Of a DNA stretch of 64,000 nt, positions 52,507 through 60,316 are shown one piece after another. The notes below the pieces were generated by a model that saw only the letters and a list, made by a program, of their open reading frames with translations, made no database searches and was not told where the DNA came from. The position numbers and the translations under genes are program-made. Origin of the DNA: Roseobacter sp. GAI101 (GTDB lineage Bacteria; Pseudomonadota; Alphaproteobacteria; Rhodobacterales; Rhodobacteraceae); NCBI RefSeq assembly GCF_000156335.1, contig NZ_DS999213.1:2530929-2594928 (forward strand). The letters run 5' to 3'. How positions within the stretch are numbered: position 1 is the first letter of the stretch; each line of letters opens with the position of its first letter.

Positions 52507-54228
52507 TTAGTAGTCGTAGATTTCCTTTTGCCGCAGGGGCACGGGGAATTCGACCCTGATGCTGAAGTCCTTATCGTTTTCTGTGACCTCGACCTGACCG
52601 TTCAACTGACGTGAAAATGCATTGATCAGACGCATCCCCAAACCAGTTCCGACCTCGGGATCAACCATGCCGATGGTATTCTTCACAACCAAAAGCGCCA
52701 TTTCCGGCTTGGTATAAACCAGTCTTATTTCGACCTTGCCTTGCGCATTTCCGGACACGTCGACGTATTTAAGAGCGTTCGTAAGCGCCTCTGATACCAA
52801 CAGCGTCAGCGGCGCGGCGTCGTCAGGATCAAGCTGGATTGCCTCATATTCCTGTACCACCTCTACACCCGTCCCACTGGGCAGACCGACACTGAGAAGT
52901 TGATTGACGATCTCGTTGACCAGCGCGCCCCCGTCGACGCGGGTCAGGTTATCATCCTGGTAAAGACTCTTGTGAACAGTCGCGAGGCCAAGAATGCGGT
53001 CTTGAAGGCGTTGCAACACGCGTTTGGCATCCGGTGTGGCCGCTTGGCGGATCTGCATGTTCATGATCGACGAGATCAATTGCAGGTTATTCTTGACGCG
53101 GTGATGCACTTCTTTGAGCAGGATGTTCTTCTGTCGCAGACTGTCTTCCAACAAGGCCTCGTCGCGCAGGATCGATTCAGCCATGCCGACAAAGGCCTGC
53201 TCCATCGCGACGATCTCGGTCGGGACAACCCCGCCAAGCGGCGCGCGCGGCAGGGTTCTGTTCAAGGCGAAATGGCGCATCTGCCGCCCCAGCTTGCGGA
53301 TATGTCGTATCGCAAGACGGTTGAGCGCCCAGAACGCGACGATCAGACTGGCAAGCCACATGACGGCCGGCAGAAACAGGGCAAGGGTCGTGGTTCTTCC
53401 GGTTTGCAGCACCGGGGAATCCTCTGACCAAACGCTCATCGCGTAGACAGCATCCGACACGATGGGCATCACGGCATAGACCCGAGGTTGGCCCTTGTTG
53501 TTGGTTGCGCGGAACACGCGACCGGATTGGCTGATGTACCATTTCAGCTCAGACGCCGAAGGCAACTCCTCCCGCGCAATCTCGCGTCCATTTTCGGATG
53601 TCAGAATTTCACCCTCAGAATTGAAGGTCAACATAGCTTGCGGCGGGTTGGTCAGGTCAGGTTCCGTCACTTTCTGGAACACTCTTTCCGGGATCGACAT
53701 GTTCACGAATCCGCGCAATTCGCTTTCAATGTAAAGCGGCACGGTAACGACCAGAATTGGTTCCTTGGTGATTGGCGCATCGTTCAGGATATGCGCCATC
53801 CGCGATTTGTTGCGCAGCATGCTCTTGAACACGTCCAAGTCGGAGATGTCCGTTATATTACCGGAGGATATGCAGTTAATCTCGCCATTGGCCATGACAT
53901 AGCTGACGACAGTATAGAGGTTGGATGACTTCTGGTACTCGCGCAGGAACGCGCTGCACGACCTGCTGTCCCTTTTAATCAGGCTCACCACGGATGCCAG
54001 CGCTTCGGCCGCGCCGAATGCTTCCTGGATCATACTGCTTTCCTGGCTGGATGCCTGTTCGGTGATCGCCAGCAAGGACAGCTCGGAATTTTCAAGATTC
54101 TGTTCTGCAATCTCCCGCGTCTGAAAGACCGAGATCAGCCCAATGGGCAACAATGCAAGCGACAGGAATAGCAAAACCTTGAAGGCAAGACTGCGCAGCA
54201 CGTCCGTGGTTAAAAATCCAGAAGTCAT
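52507..54228 (-). CDS. Sensor histidine kinase (HWE/HisKA_2 type) linked to the general stress response
   Basis: Membrane sensor kinase. It has a first membrane segment (about 12-30, SLAFKVLLFLSLALLPIGLI), a ~250-residue extracytoplasmic sensor, and a second membrane segment near 285-305 (LALFLPAVMWLASLIVAFWA). The phospho-acceptor region is LKEVHHRVKNNLQLISSIMN (H in EVHHRV), the HisKA_2 signature common in kinases that phosphorylate PhyR. The ATPase domain has GTGLGMRLINAFSRQL. 573 residues. It starts 2 nt from the ecfG stop and completes the nepR-ecfG-kinase transcript, so PhyR is its probable target. Confidence 0.88.
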   Translation of the reverse strand: MTSGFLTTDVLRSLAFKVLLFLSLALLPIGLISVFQTREIAEQNLENSELSLLAITEQASSQESSMIQEAFGAAEALASVVSLIKRDSRSCSAFLREYQKSSNLYTVVSYVMANGEINCISSGNITDISDLDVFKSMLRNKSRMAHILNDAPITKEPILVVTVPLYIESELRGFVNMSIPERVFQKVTEPDLTNPPQAMLTFNSEGEILTSENGREIAREELPSASELKWYISQSGRVFRATNNKGQPRVYAVMPIVSDAVYAMSVWSEDSPVLQTGRTTTLALFLPAVMWLASLIVAFWALNRLAIRHIRKLGRQMRHFALNRTLPRAPLGGVVPTEIVAMEQAFVGMAESILRDEALLEDSLRQKNILLKEVHHRVKNNLQLISSIMNMQIRQAATPDAKRVLQRLQDRILGLATVHKSLYQDDNLTRVDGGALVNEIVNQLLSVGLPSGTGVEVVQEYEAIQLDPDDAAPLTLLVSEALTNALKYVDVSGNAQGKVEIRLVYTKPEMALLVVKNTIGMVDPEVGTGLGMRLINAFSRQLNGQVEVTENDKDFSIRVEFPVPLRQKEIYDY

Positions 54229-54230
54229 TT

Positions 54231-54788
54231 TTAAAAAGAAGACACTTTCGATGAGGAAATTACAGACATTGTCGCATCATCTGTCATTTCCAACGTCTCA
54301 TCGTCGCGCAGCCCCATCAGTTCAGCAATCCTTGCCCGGGCCCGGTTGGTCCGGCTTTTGATCGTACCCACCGCGACACCGCACATGTCAGCCGCTTCTT
54401 CATAGGAGAACCCCGATGCCCCCACCAGAAGCAACGCCTCGCGCTGTTCATCCTTGAGCGCGCTCAAGGCTTTGCGAAAGTCCGTCATCTGCATGTGACC
54501 GTCATGCGCAGGCTTTTCGGCCAAGCTTTCGGTGAAAATGCCGTCGACATCCGCTACTTCGCGGTTGGCCTTGCGGCGTGACGAATAATAAGTGTTGCGC
54601 AAAATCGTGAAAAGCCACGCACGCATGTTCGTGCCGACCTCGAATTTGTCGATATTGGTCCAAGCTTTTACAAGCGTGTCCTGCACCATGTCATCCGCGA
54701 TCGCACCGTTGCGCGTCAGGCTGATGGCAAACGCGCGCATGGCCGGCAAATGTTCAACCAGCTGATCGCGTGGATCCTGAGCGCTCAC
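54231..54788 (-). CDS. ecfG: General stress response sigma factor EcfG
   Basis: Extracytoplasmic-function sigma factor of the ECF15 group; it directs transcription from GGAAC-N16/17-CGTT promoters. Region 2 is LPAMRAFAISLTRNGAIADDM and DKFEVGTNMRAWLFTILRNTY; region 4 is ALLLVGASGFSYEEAADMCG and VGTIKSRTNRARARIAEL. 185 residues. The GTG start overlaps the nepR stop by 4 nt (GTGA), typical of this operon. Released for activity when PhyR-P takes NepR away from it. The last 15 residues are Ser/Asp-rich. Confidence 0.94.
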   Translation of the reverse strand: MSAQDPRDQLVEHLPAMRAFAISLTRNGAIADDMVQDTLVKAWTNIDKFEVGTNMRAWLFTILRNTYYSSRRKANREVADVDGIFTESLAEKPAHDGHMQMTDFRKALSALKDEQREALLLVGASGFSYEEAADMCGVAVGTIKSRTNRARARIAELMGLRDDETLEMTDDATMSVISSSKVSSF

Positions 54789-54940
54789 TTGCTTGCACCA
54801 TTTTCTTTCTCTTGCTCTTTGAGCTTATTGAGAAGTTCCGCAAACTTGTCTGGAATCCCTTCGTCGACAGTCTCCTCATAGACTCGCCGAAGATTTTCGT
54901 CGATAAAGCGCTCTCGTTCCTTGTTCTGACCTGAGTGCAT
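54785..54940 (-). CDS. nepR: Anti-sigma factor NepR
   Basis: Small protein that sequesters EcfG. The NepR core is complete: FIDENLRRVYEETVDEGIPD followed by KFAELLNKLKEQE. ATG at 54940 (51 residues) is chosen because AGGA lies 10 nt before it and because the longer start at 54997 would be upstream of the predicted EcfG-dependent transcription start near 54986. Its stop overlaps the ecfG GTG. Confidence 0.93.
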   Translation of the reverse strand: MHSGQNKERERFIDENLRRVYEETVDEGIPDKFAELLNKLKEQEKENGASK

Positions 54941-54984
54941 TATGGGGTTCCTGACTTGTAAATAGTTTTTGTAGACATGCTGCA

Positions 54985-55019
54985 TGGAACTAAACATTAC
55001 TTTACGTGGTTTAGTTCCA
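54985..55019. promoter_or_regulatory. Palindromic back-to-back EcfG-type promoters for phyR and nepR-ecfG
   Basis: A perfect 11-nt inverted repeat (TGGAACTAAAC at 54985-54995, GTTTAGTTCCA at 55009-55019) places a -35 GGAAC on each strand. The plus promoter has GGAAC (54986-54990), 17 nt, GGTT (55008-55011); the minus has GGAAC (55018-55014), 17 nt, TGTT (54996-54993). Each -10 is one base from CGTT. Expected transcription starts are near 55018 (phyR) and 54986 (nepR). Confidence 0.75.
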
Positions 55020-55045
55020 CAAATACTTTAAAAGGACGACAATAA

Positions 55046-55855
55046 ATGACGGATACAACCGAAACGCGCAACATAAGCGATGCCTTGGGCAAGTGCCTTC
55101 CATTCTTGCGCCGCTACGCACGTGCGCTGACCGGAAGCCAGACCAGCGGCGATGCCTTTGCTGCCGCGTCTCTTGAGGCCATCTTGACCGACCGTTCCGT
55201 TCTTGACGGTGTTGAAGTTCGTACCGGTGTGTTTCGTGTGCTTTACAGCATCTGGGCCAGCGCAGGTGCCCCCATCGAGGAAGGTGAAAGCGGCATGCGC
55301 GCCAAGGCGCAAAAGCACCTTGCCAAGCTGACCAACCACAGCCGCGAAGCGTTGTTGCTGCATTCGATCGAAGGTTTTTCTTTTGAAGAAGTTGGCATCA
55401 TCATCGGCGTCAGCACAGACGAGGCCAATGAACTGGTGCAGATCGCCCGCCGCGAGATGGCCGATCATGTAACCGGTTCCGTGATGATCATCGAAGATGA
55501 AGCGGTCATTGCAATGGACCTTGAATCCATCGTGAGCGATATGGGTCACCGCGTGACAGGGATCGCCCGGACACAGGCCGAAGCCGTCAAACTGGGCAAC
55601 GAAGATGTGCCGGATCTGATCCTTGCCGACATCCAGTTGGCCGACAATTCGTCCGGTATCGATGCGGTGAATGACCTGTTGGGCGACTTGGGCCTGCGCC
55701 CCGTGATCTTTATCACAGCGTTCCCCGAACGCCTGCTGACCGGGAACAAGCCTGAGCCTGCTTTCCTGATCTCCAAGCCCTACACCGTTGATCAAGTTCT
55801 GTCGGCTGTTTCCCAGGCCATGTTCTTTTCGTCGACCGAAACACTGCACAGCTAA
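55046..55855 (+). CDS. phyR: General stress response regulator PhyR
   Basis: Anti-anti-sigma response regulator. The N-terminal 130 residues mimic an ECF sigma factor (LPFLRRYARALTGSQTSGDAF, then SREALLLHSIEGFSFEEVG) and bind NepR. The C-terminal receiver domain (about 145-265) has the acidic pocket IIEDEAVIAMDLE, the phospho-Asp in LILADIQLADNSSGID, and the Thr/Lys in ITAFPE and LISKPYTV. 269 residues. An AAAGGA ribosome site precedes the ATG. The gene is divergent from nepR-ecfG, the normal arrangement. Confidence 0.95.
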   Translation: MTDTTETRNISDALGKCLPFLRRYARALTGSQTSGDAFAAASLEAILTDRSVLDGVEVRTGVFRVLYSIWASAGAPIEEGESGMRAKAQKHLAKLTNHSREALLLHSIEGFSFEEVGIIIGVSTDEANELVQIARREMADHVTGSVMIIEDEAVIAMDLESIVSDMGHRVTGIARTQAEAVKLGNEDVPDLILADIQLADNSSGIDAVNDLLGDLGLRPVIFITAFPERLLTGNKPEPAFLISKPYTVDQVLSAVSQAMFFSSTETLHS

Positions 55856-55888
55856 TCTGGCCTCGCGTTCATCCGAAAGGCTAAGTTT

Positions 55889-55919
55889 AAAAAACCACGC
55901 TTCCCAGCGTGGTTTTTTT
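55889..55919 (+). terminator. Rho-independent terminator of phyR
   Basis: An ACCACGC/GCGTGGT stem, extended by an A-run paired with a T-run, encloses the loop TTCCCA and is followed by TTTTTTT. It begins 34 nt after the phyR stop. Confidence 0.9.
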
Positions 55920-55933
55920 ACGTCAAGCTGAAG

Positions 55934-55959
55934 GGAACCTTTTGTCACACGCAAACGTT
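55934..55959 (+). promoter_or_regulatory. EcfG-type promoter of the DUF883-holin pair
   Basis: GGAAC at 55934-55938, a 17-nt spacer, and CGTT at 55956-55959 match the EcfG consensus exactly. The ATG of the DUF883 gene lies 34 nt downstream of the -10. It starts just after the phyR terminator, so this pair has its own stress promoter. Confidence 0.82.
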
Positions 55960-55992
55960 AAAATTATGACGAACCCATAAAGGAGACGTAAA

Positions 55993-56316
55993 ATGGCCAA
56001 GGATACTCCAGTGAACAAAGTCACTACAGTCGAAGATCTTTCCGTACAGATCGCAATTCTCAAAGACGACATCGCCGCCCTGACAGGGACGATTGGCGAA
56101 TACTCCAAGGCACAGACAAAGTATGCCGCCAATCAGGCGAAATCCGCAGCGCACAGCATTGCAGATTCAGCGCATGATTTGGCAAATGACGGCCGCGCAA
56201 AAGCCTCGCAGGCTCAAGACAGCGCCGAAGAATTCATCCGCACCCAGCCCGCGACAGCCCTTGGTATCGCCGCTGGCGTAGGATTTCTGGTTGGCTTGAT
56301 CTCGGCACGTCGCTGA
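55993..56316 (+). CDS. DUF883-family membrane-anchored stress protein (ElaB/YqjD-like)
   Basis: Short helical protein with a C-terminal membrane anchor (about 88-105, ALGIAAGVGFLVGLISARR), preceded by Ala/Lys/Gln-rich amphipathic helix (DLSVQIAILKDDIAALTG). In E. coli, members ElaB/YqjD tether ribosomes to the inner membrane in stationary phase. 107 residues. The EcfG promoter fits this stress role. Stop and start of the next gene overlap (TGATG), so the two are translated together. Confidence 0.85.
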   Translation: MAKDTPVNKVTTVEDLSVQIAILKDDIAALTGTIGEYSKAQTKYAANQAKSAAHSIADSAHDLANDGRAKASQAQDSAEEFIRTQPATALGIAAGVGFLVGLISARR

Positions 56317-56693
56317 TGTTCGAGCTTATCGCAGACCGTCTTGCGATTAGAGCAAAAGAAACCGCCCAAACCGTTGCAATCGGTATGGGCGCGTTTTTGT
56401 GCCTTGTGGTCGGCGGGCTTTTTCTGACCGTAGCGGCGTGGTTGTTTCTGCTGACATTCATGACAACGCTTCAGGCTTGCCTTATCATCGGCTCCACGTT
56501 TTTCGGCATCGGGTTGATCTTGATTTTCGTGATGTCCGTCCGTGCGGCTGCGCGCAGACGGATCAGACGGCAAATGATGCTTGACGCGGCAGCGGCCCGA
56601 AACGCGCAACTGGGCAGCGGTGTGGGTGGTATTGCAGCCATCGTGATCGCATTCATCAATGGCATGAACGCAGGAAAGGGCACACGGTTATAA
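56316..56693 (+). CDS. Holin-X-like small membrane protein
   Basis: Resembles the phage holin superfamily/actinobacterial holin-X type (often called 'phage holin family protein' near DUF883 genes). It has two hydrophobic helices (IGMGAFLCLVVGGLFLTVAAW and LIIGSTFFGIGLILIFVMSV), basic Arg-rich residues after the second, and an Ala/Gly-rich C-terminus. 125 residues. It is not evidence for a prophage: the pair DUF883-holin-X is a common stress gene pair and no other phage genes are near. Function unknown. Confidence 0.72.
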   Translation: MFELIADRLAIRAKETAQTVAIGMGAFLCLVVGGLFLTVAAWLFLLTFMTTLQACLIIGSTFFGIGLILIFVMSVRAAARRRIRRQMMLDAAAARNAQLGSGVGGIAAIVIAFINGMNAGKGTRL

Positions 56694-56710
56694 CCTGTGC
56701 TTTCCCGCGT

Positions 56711-57637
56711 CTAACCGCGATCGACGCTTACCAGATCATCCGCAACGACCGCACCGCGTTTTCCGCGGGGACGATCCGGGCCAATGGTGCTGTCAACTCT
56801 GGTGCGCAATTCAACCTGCGCATTCCAGGATGCGCCCATCAGCACCAAAAAGCTGCTGATCCACAGCCAGACCAACATCGCGATCACGGCACCGATTGAT
56901 CCGTAAACCTGATTGTAGTTTCCGAAATTGGCGACGTAATAACTGAACCCGATTGATACGACAGCCCAGGCAGCAACCGCAAAAACCGCCCCGAATGTCA
57001 GCCAGCCCACCCTTGCCGGACGGCGGTTTGGTCCATATCGGTACAACACCCCCAAACCAGCAAGCAAAACGGATATCGCGATGGTCCAGCGGGTAACCTC
57101 TGCCACGATTGAACCGAAAATACCCAGCGGCACGAACGACAGTACGATTGGCGCAATGACCACGGTGATTAGCGCAATGATCCCCACCATCACCAACCCG
57201 AATGTCAGCAGCAGCGCCCGCAGATAGTGGAACGCTGCATTGCGATTTCGTTCGTTGTAGACACTGTTCAGGCCGATCATCATTGCACCGACCCCTGCCC
57301 GCGCAGACCACAGCGCCACAAGAAGCGACACCGTACCTGCCCAGCCCAATGTCTCGCTACTGGTGGTGACCATGCTGACCACCTGCCCGTTGATGATGTC
57401 GTAGACATCGTTTGGCATCAGGCCCCGCATATCCTCAAGCTGGGCGATCACCACGACAGGGTCTGACACAAGACTTAGGATCGCGACCAGCGCCGCAAGG
57501 GCTGGAAACAGTGACAGCATGGCATAAAACGCAACCCCCGCCGCGATCAAAGCCACGTTCTTTTGACCGATGTCCGCAATACAGGCTCTTAGACTGACCC
57601 AGTATAGTTGTATGATCTCCACTGTCTTCTGTCTCAA
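56711..57637 (-). CDS. YihY/BrkB-family inner-membrane protein
   Basis: Polytopic membrane protein of the YihY/virulence factor BrkB family, once labelled RNase BN but lacking nuclease features. Six membrane segments can be seen (VALIAAGVAFYAMLSLFPALA, LLTFGLVMVGIIALITVVIAP, WTIAISVLLAGLGVLYRYG, LTFGAVFAVAAWAVVSIGFSYY, IGAVIAMLVWLWISSFLVLMG). YRYGPNRRPARVGW is the family loop signature. 308 residues. Its true function is unknown. It lies 55 nt downstream of the formate/nitrite transporter-like gene on the same strand. Confidence 0.9.
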   Translation of the reverse strand: MRQKTVEIIQLYWVSLRACIADIGQKNVALIAAGVAFYAMLSLFPALAALVAILSLVSDPVVVIAQLEDMRGLMPNDVYDIINGQVVSMVTTSSETLGWAGTVSLLVALWSARAGVGAMMIGLNSVYNERNRNAAFHYLRALLLTFGLVMVGIIALITVVIAPIVLSFVPLGIFGSIVAEVTRWTIAISVLLAGLGVLYRYGPNRRPARVGWLTFGAVFAVAAWAVVSIGFSYYVANFGNYNQVYGSIGAVIAMLVWLWISSFLVLMGASWNAQVELRTRVDSTIGPDRPRGKRGAVVADDLVSVDRG

Positions 57638-57692
57638 AAACTCCGGCCCTCGTGTTGCGGATCATGTCGGGGTTGGCCGCGTGCCACCCCAG

Positions 57693-58544
57693 TCAGTGAC
57701 TTCCTTCTACCTCATCGCGGACCTGACCCCAAGCCAGCAGCGTAAAGATAATGGTGCCACCGATGATGTTGCCCGACAGCACCGGAAGGAAAAAGCCGAA
57801 GACCGCACCCGAGAAGCCAAGCTGACCGTCCAAGATCATCACGGCCATTTCAACAGACCCCGCCACAATATGCGCAAAGTCGCCTGCGGCGATCAGCCAT
57901 GTAAAGACCAGGATCAGGAAAAACGCCGTTTCATCCGCCTGTGGCAACATCCAGACGATCAAGGCCACGATGACACCCGCCGGAATAGCGCGCCAGAACC
58001 CCTCGTAGGCCCCCATTCCGGTGGCGTGATGAGACAGGTCCAGAATGGCCGGGATCACGTCGGGCGAAATGGCAGGGGTCCAGATGAACAACACCGCAGC
58101 CGCAAAGGCACCCACGACGTTGGCCGCCAGTACGATGACCCAAAGACGCAACATGGATACGAACGATCTCCATGTCCGCGCACGCATGATGGGCAACACG
58201 GTTGTGATCGTATTCTCTGTAAACAGCTGCATCCGGCCCATGATGACCGCCAGAAAGCCCATCGAATAGCCAAGGTTCTCGATCAGGAACCGATAAGGCG
58301 TGTCCGGCAGGTAGGTCCTGAATATCGCCTCGGCCAAAACCGACAGGCTGATCATGATGCCCGCCGCGATCCCCGACCAGATCAAGGACCGCTTGCTGCG
58401 CGACAACTCCTCTTCGCCCTCGCGTCGAATGACCTCATAGATCATTCTGGGCGACAGCGCGGTCGCTTCGCTGACAGACCGTTCTTCTGCCTGCTTGTCC
58501 TTGTCTTTCTTTCTCGAGACACTGCGTTGAATCAAAGGTGCCAT
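57693..58544 (-). CDS. Formate/nitrite transporter-family channel (YfdC-like)
   Basis: FNT-fold pentameric channel for small anions. It has a charged N-terminus of about 65 residues (many Glu, Arg, Lys), then six membrane segments with the family's VVGAFAAAVLFIWT and GDFAHIVAGSVEMAVMI sections. It most resembles the YfdC group rather than classical FocA/NirC. 283 residues. Its substrate is not known. Together with yihY it forms a small minus-strand group. Confidence 0.87.
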   Translation of the reverse strand: MAPLIQRSVSRKKDKDKQAEERSVSEATALSPRMIYEVIRREGEEELSRSKRSLIWSGIAAGIMISLSVLAEAIFRTYLPDTPYRFLIENLGYSMGFLAVIMGRMQLFTENTITTVLPIMRARTWRSFVSMLRLWVIVLAANVVGAFAAAVLFIWTPAISPDVIPAILDLSHHATGMGAYEGFWRAIPAGVIVALIVWMLPQADETAFFLILVFTWLIAAGDFAHIVAGSVEMAVMILDGQLGFSGAVFGFFLPVLSGNIIGGTIIFTLLAWGQVRDEVEGSH

Positions 58545-58690
58545 TGGATACTCCGGTACTTCTTGACGTTACTGCGCCGGGTTTCATCAAAAAATACAGA
58601 TGACCAAAGCAGTTAATTCTTGTTATGAGTTGGACCGCATTTAGCGCACACGTTGCCCAAGTACACAGGTTAACGCAGTAACGGCCAAAA
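58545..58690. other. Upstream part of the gap before the pseudogene
   Basis: This 146-base stretch precedes the remnant and contains the promoter side of the FNT gene (minus). I see nothing recognisable in it. The 100 bases from 58933 to 59032 also hold only the region upstream of the M20 gene. Confidence 0.5.
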
Positions 58691-58932
58691 ATGTTCACAA
58701 ATAATCAAGAACTCACCAAACTGATCCGTGCCAGCTTTGCCCACGTGGACAGCTGCCCGTTGAAGGGCCCTCGTTTCAGGGTCCCCGTATCTTCTTCGAA
58801 AACGCAGTCGGCGCGCTGACGTTGAACACGGTCGTCGAAACTTCGACGCTCTTCGCATCAAAACCCGACAACCAAAGGCCTGACAACCCCGCGTCCCATG
58901 CACTGGTCGCCATGAAGAACATTGCCGCATAG
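58691..58932 (+). pseudogene. Decayed N-terminal fragment of a class-V PLP aminotransferase
   Basis: Codons from ATG 58691 read like the start of a class-V (cysteine-desulfurase-fold) aminotransferase: LIRASFAHVDSCP, then GPRIFFENAVGALTLN and KPDNQRPDNPASHALVAMKN. A 14-nt imperfect tandem duplication (58761-58774 and 58775-58788, 10 of 14 identical) shifts the frame; removing either copy restores one frame through FFENA to the stop at 58930-58932. Only ~75 of the expected ~400 or more codons remain. The frame is broken and truncated, so it is a gene remnant, not a working gene. Confidence 0.6.
58761..58788 (+). repeat. 14-nt imperfect tandem duplication
   Basis: TGAAGGGCCCTCGT is followed directly by TTCAGGGTCCCCGT (10 of 14 bases identical). 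It causes the frameshift in the aminotransferase remnant at 58691-58932. Confidence 0.75.
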
Positions 58933-59032
58933 ACAGCACCGCCCTGCTTCATTTTGCAAAATAAACTCAAATCCGACCGCGCATCCCAAGACACCACTTG
59001 CCTTGGGCGCGCGCCCGTTCAAACATAGGCCC

Positions 59033-60313
59033 ATGACAAGCATACTCTCCGCCGCAATTATCGCCAAGCGTGACGACCTGATCGCGCTCACCCAAGACCT
59101 TATTCGCATCCCGACGCTGAACCCGCCGGGGCGCGACTATCTTCTGATCTGCGAATATCTCGACAAAAGGCTGAAACAGCACGGGTTCGAGACACAATTG
59201 ATCCGCGCCCACGGCACCCCCGGCGACAGCGCGAAATATCCCCGTTGGAACATCATTGCCCGCCGCGAGGGTACGCGCCCGGGCGAATGCGTACATTTCA
59301 ACAGCCATACAGATGTGGTCGAAGTCGGTGCCGGCTGGACGTTCGACCCTTTCGGTGCAGAAATCTCTGACGGCAAGATTTACGGGCGCGGCACCTGCGA
59401 TATGAAAGGCGGCTTGGCCGCGTCCATCATCGCCGCCGAGGCATTTGTCGAAACGCATCCCGATTTTGCAGGCGCGATTGAAATCTCCGGCACCGCGGAC
59501 GAGGAATCCGGCGGCTATGGCGGCGTCGCCTATCTGGCCGAACAGGGGTTCTTCAACCCTCAACGGGTCCAACATGTGATCATCCCCGAACCCCTGCAGA
59601 AAGACCGCATTTGCCTGGGCCATCGCGGCGGTTGGTGGGCCGAGATTGAGACGAAAGGCGAAATCGCCCACGGTTCCATGCCGTTTCTTGGCGATTGTGC
59701 CGTGCGGCACATGGGGGCCGTGCTGTCCGAATTCGAAAACAAGCTTTTCCCCGCCATGGCAGCGCGCCACACCGATATGCCAGTGGTCCCCGAAGGGGCC
59801 CGCAGTTCAACCATGAACATCAACTCTATCCACGGTGGCCAAAAGGAAAACGACGAAGATTTCGACGGCTTGCCCGCCCATTGCGTCCCCGACAGTTGCC
59901 GGATCACCATTGACCGGCGCTTCCTGATGGAAGAACCTCTGGATCAAGTGCGCGGCGAAGTGCACGCCCTGCTGGAAGGTTTGCGCGAAACCCGTATCGA
60001 TTTCGATTATGAGCTGACCGAGCTGAATTCGGTCCTGCCTTCAATGACAGACCGGGACGCCCCCGTGGTGCAGACCGTGGCCAACGCAATCCAGGATATC
60101 ATGGGCAAAGCGCCCGAATACGTCGCCTCGCCCGGATCATATGACCAAAAGCACATCGACCGGATTGGCAAGCTGAAGAATTGCATTGCCTATGGTCCGG
60201 GGCTGTTGGAACTGGCCCATAAGCCTGATGAATACATCGGTATCGACGACATGGTCGACAGTGCCTGCGTGATGGGTGCAGCGCTGGAAACGCTGCTTTT
60301 GCCAAAGGACTAG
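59033..60313 (+). CDS. M20-family deacylase (ArgE/DapE-like)
   Basis: Zinc-dependent amidohydrolase. Metal-binding motifs: CVHFNSHTDVVEVGAG (His, Asp), GRGTCDMKGGLAASI (bridging Asp), and ISGTADEESGGYGGV (catalytic Glu). The C-terminal His is in YDQKHIDRIGK. 426 residues; it fits the acetylornithine deacetylase/succinyl-diaminopimelate desuccinylase family. ATG 59033 is chosen because the 37 codons from 58922 are upstream noncoding-like. Substrate class only. It converges with the YegD-like gene (3-nt gap). Confidence 0.88.
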   Translation: MTSILSAAIIAKRDDLIALTQDLIRIPTLNPPGRDYLLICEYLDKRLKQHGFETQLIRAHGTPGDSAKYPRWNIIARREGTRPGECVHFNSHTDVVEVGAGWTFDPFGAEISDGKIYGRGTCDMKGGLAASIIAAEAFVETHPDFAGAIEISGTADEESGGYGGVAYLAEQGFFNPQRVQHVIIPEPLQKDRICLGHRGGWWAEIETKGEIAHGSMPFLGDCAVRHMGAVLSEFENKLFPAMAARHTDMPVVPEGARSSTMNINSIHGGQKENDEDFDGLPAHCVPDSCRITIDRRFLMEEPLDQVRGEVHALLEGLRETRIDFDYELTELNSVLPSMTDRDAPVVQTVANAIQDIMGKAPEYVASPGSYDQKHIDRIGKLKNCIAYGPGLLELAHKPDEYIGIDDMVDSACVMGAALETLLLPKD

Positions 60314-60316
60314 GCT

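Noticed and set aside
56316..56693. Holin-like gene as a sign of a prophage
   Set aside because: Paired with a DUF883 stress gene behind an EcfG promoter, and no other phage gene is near.
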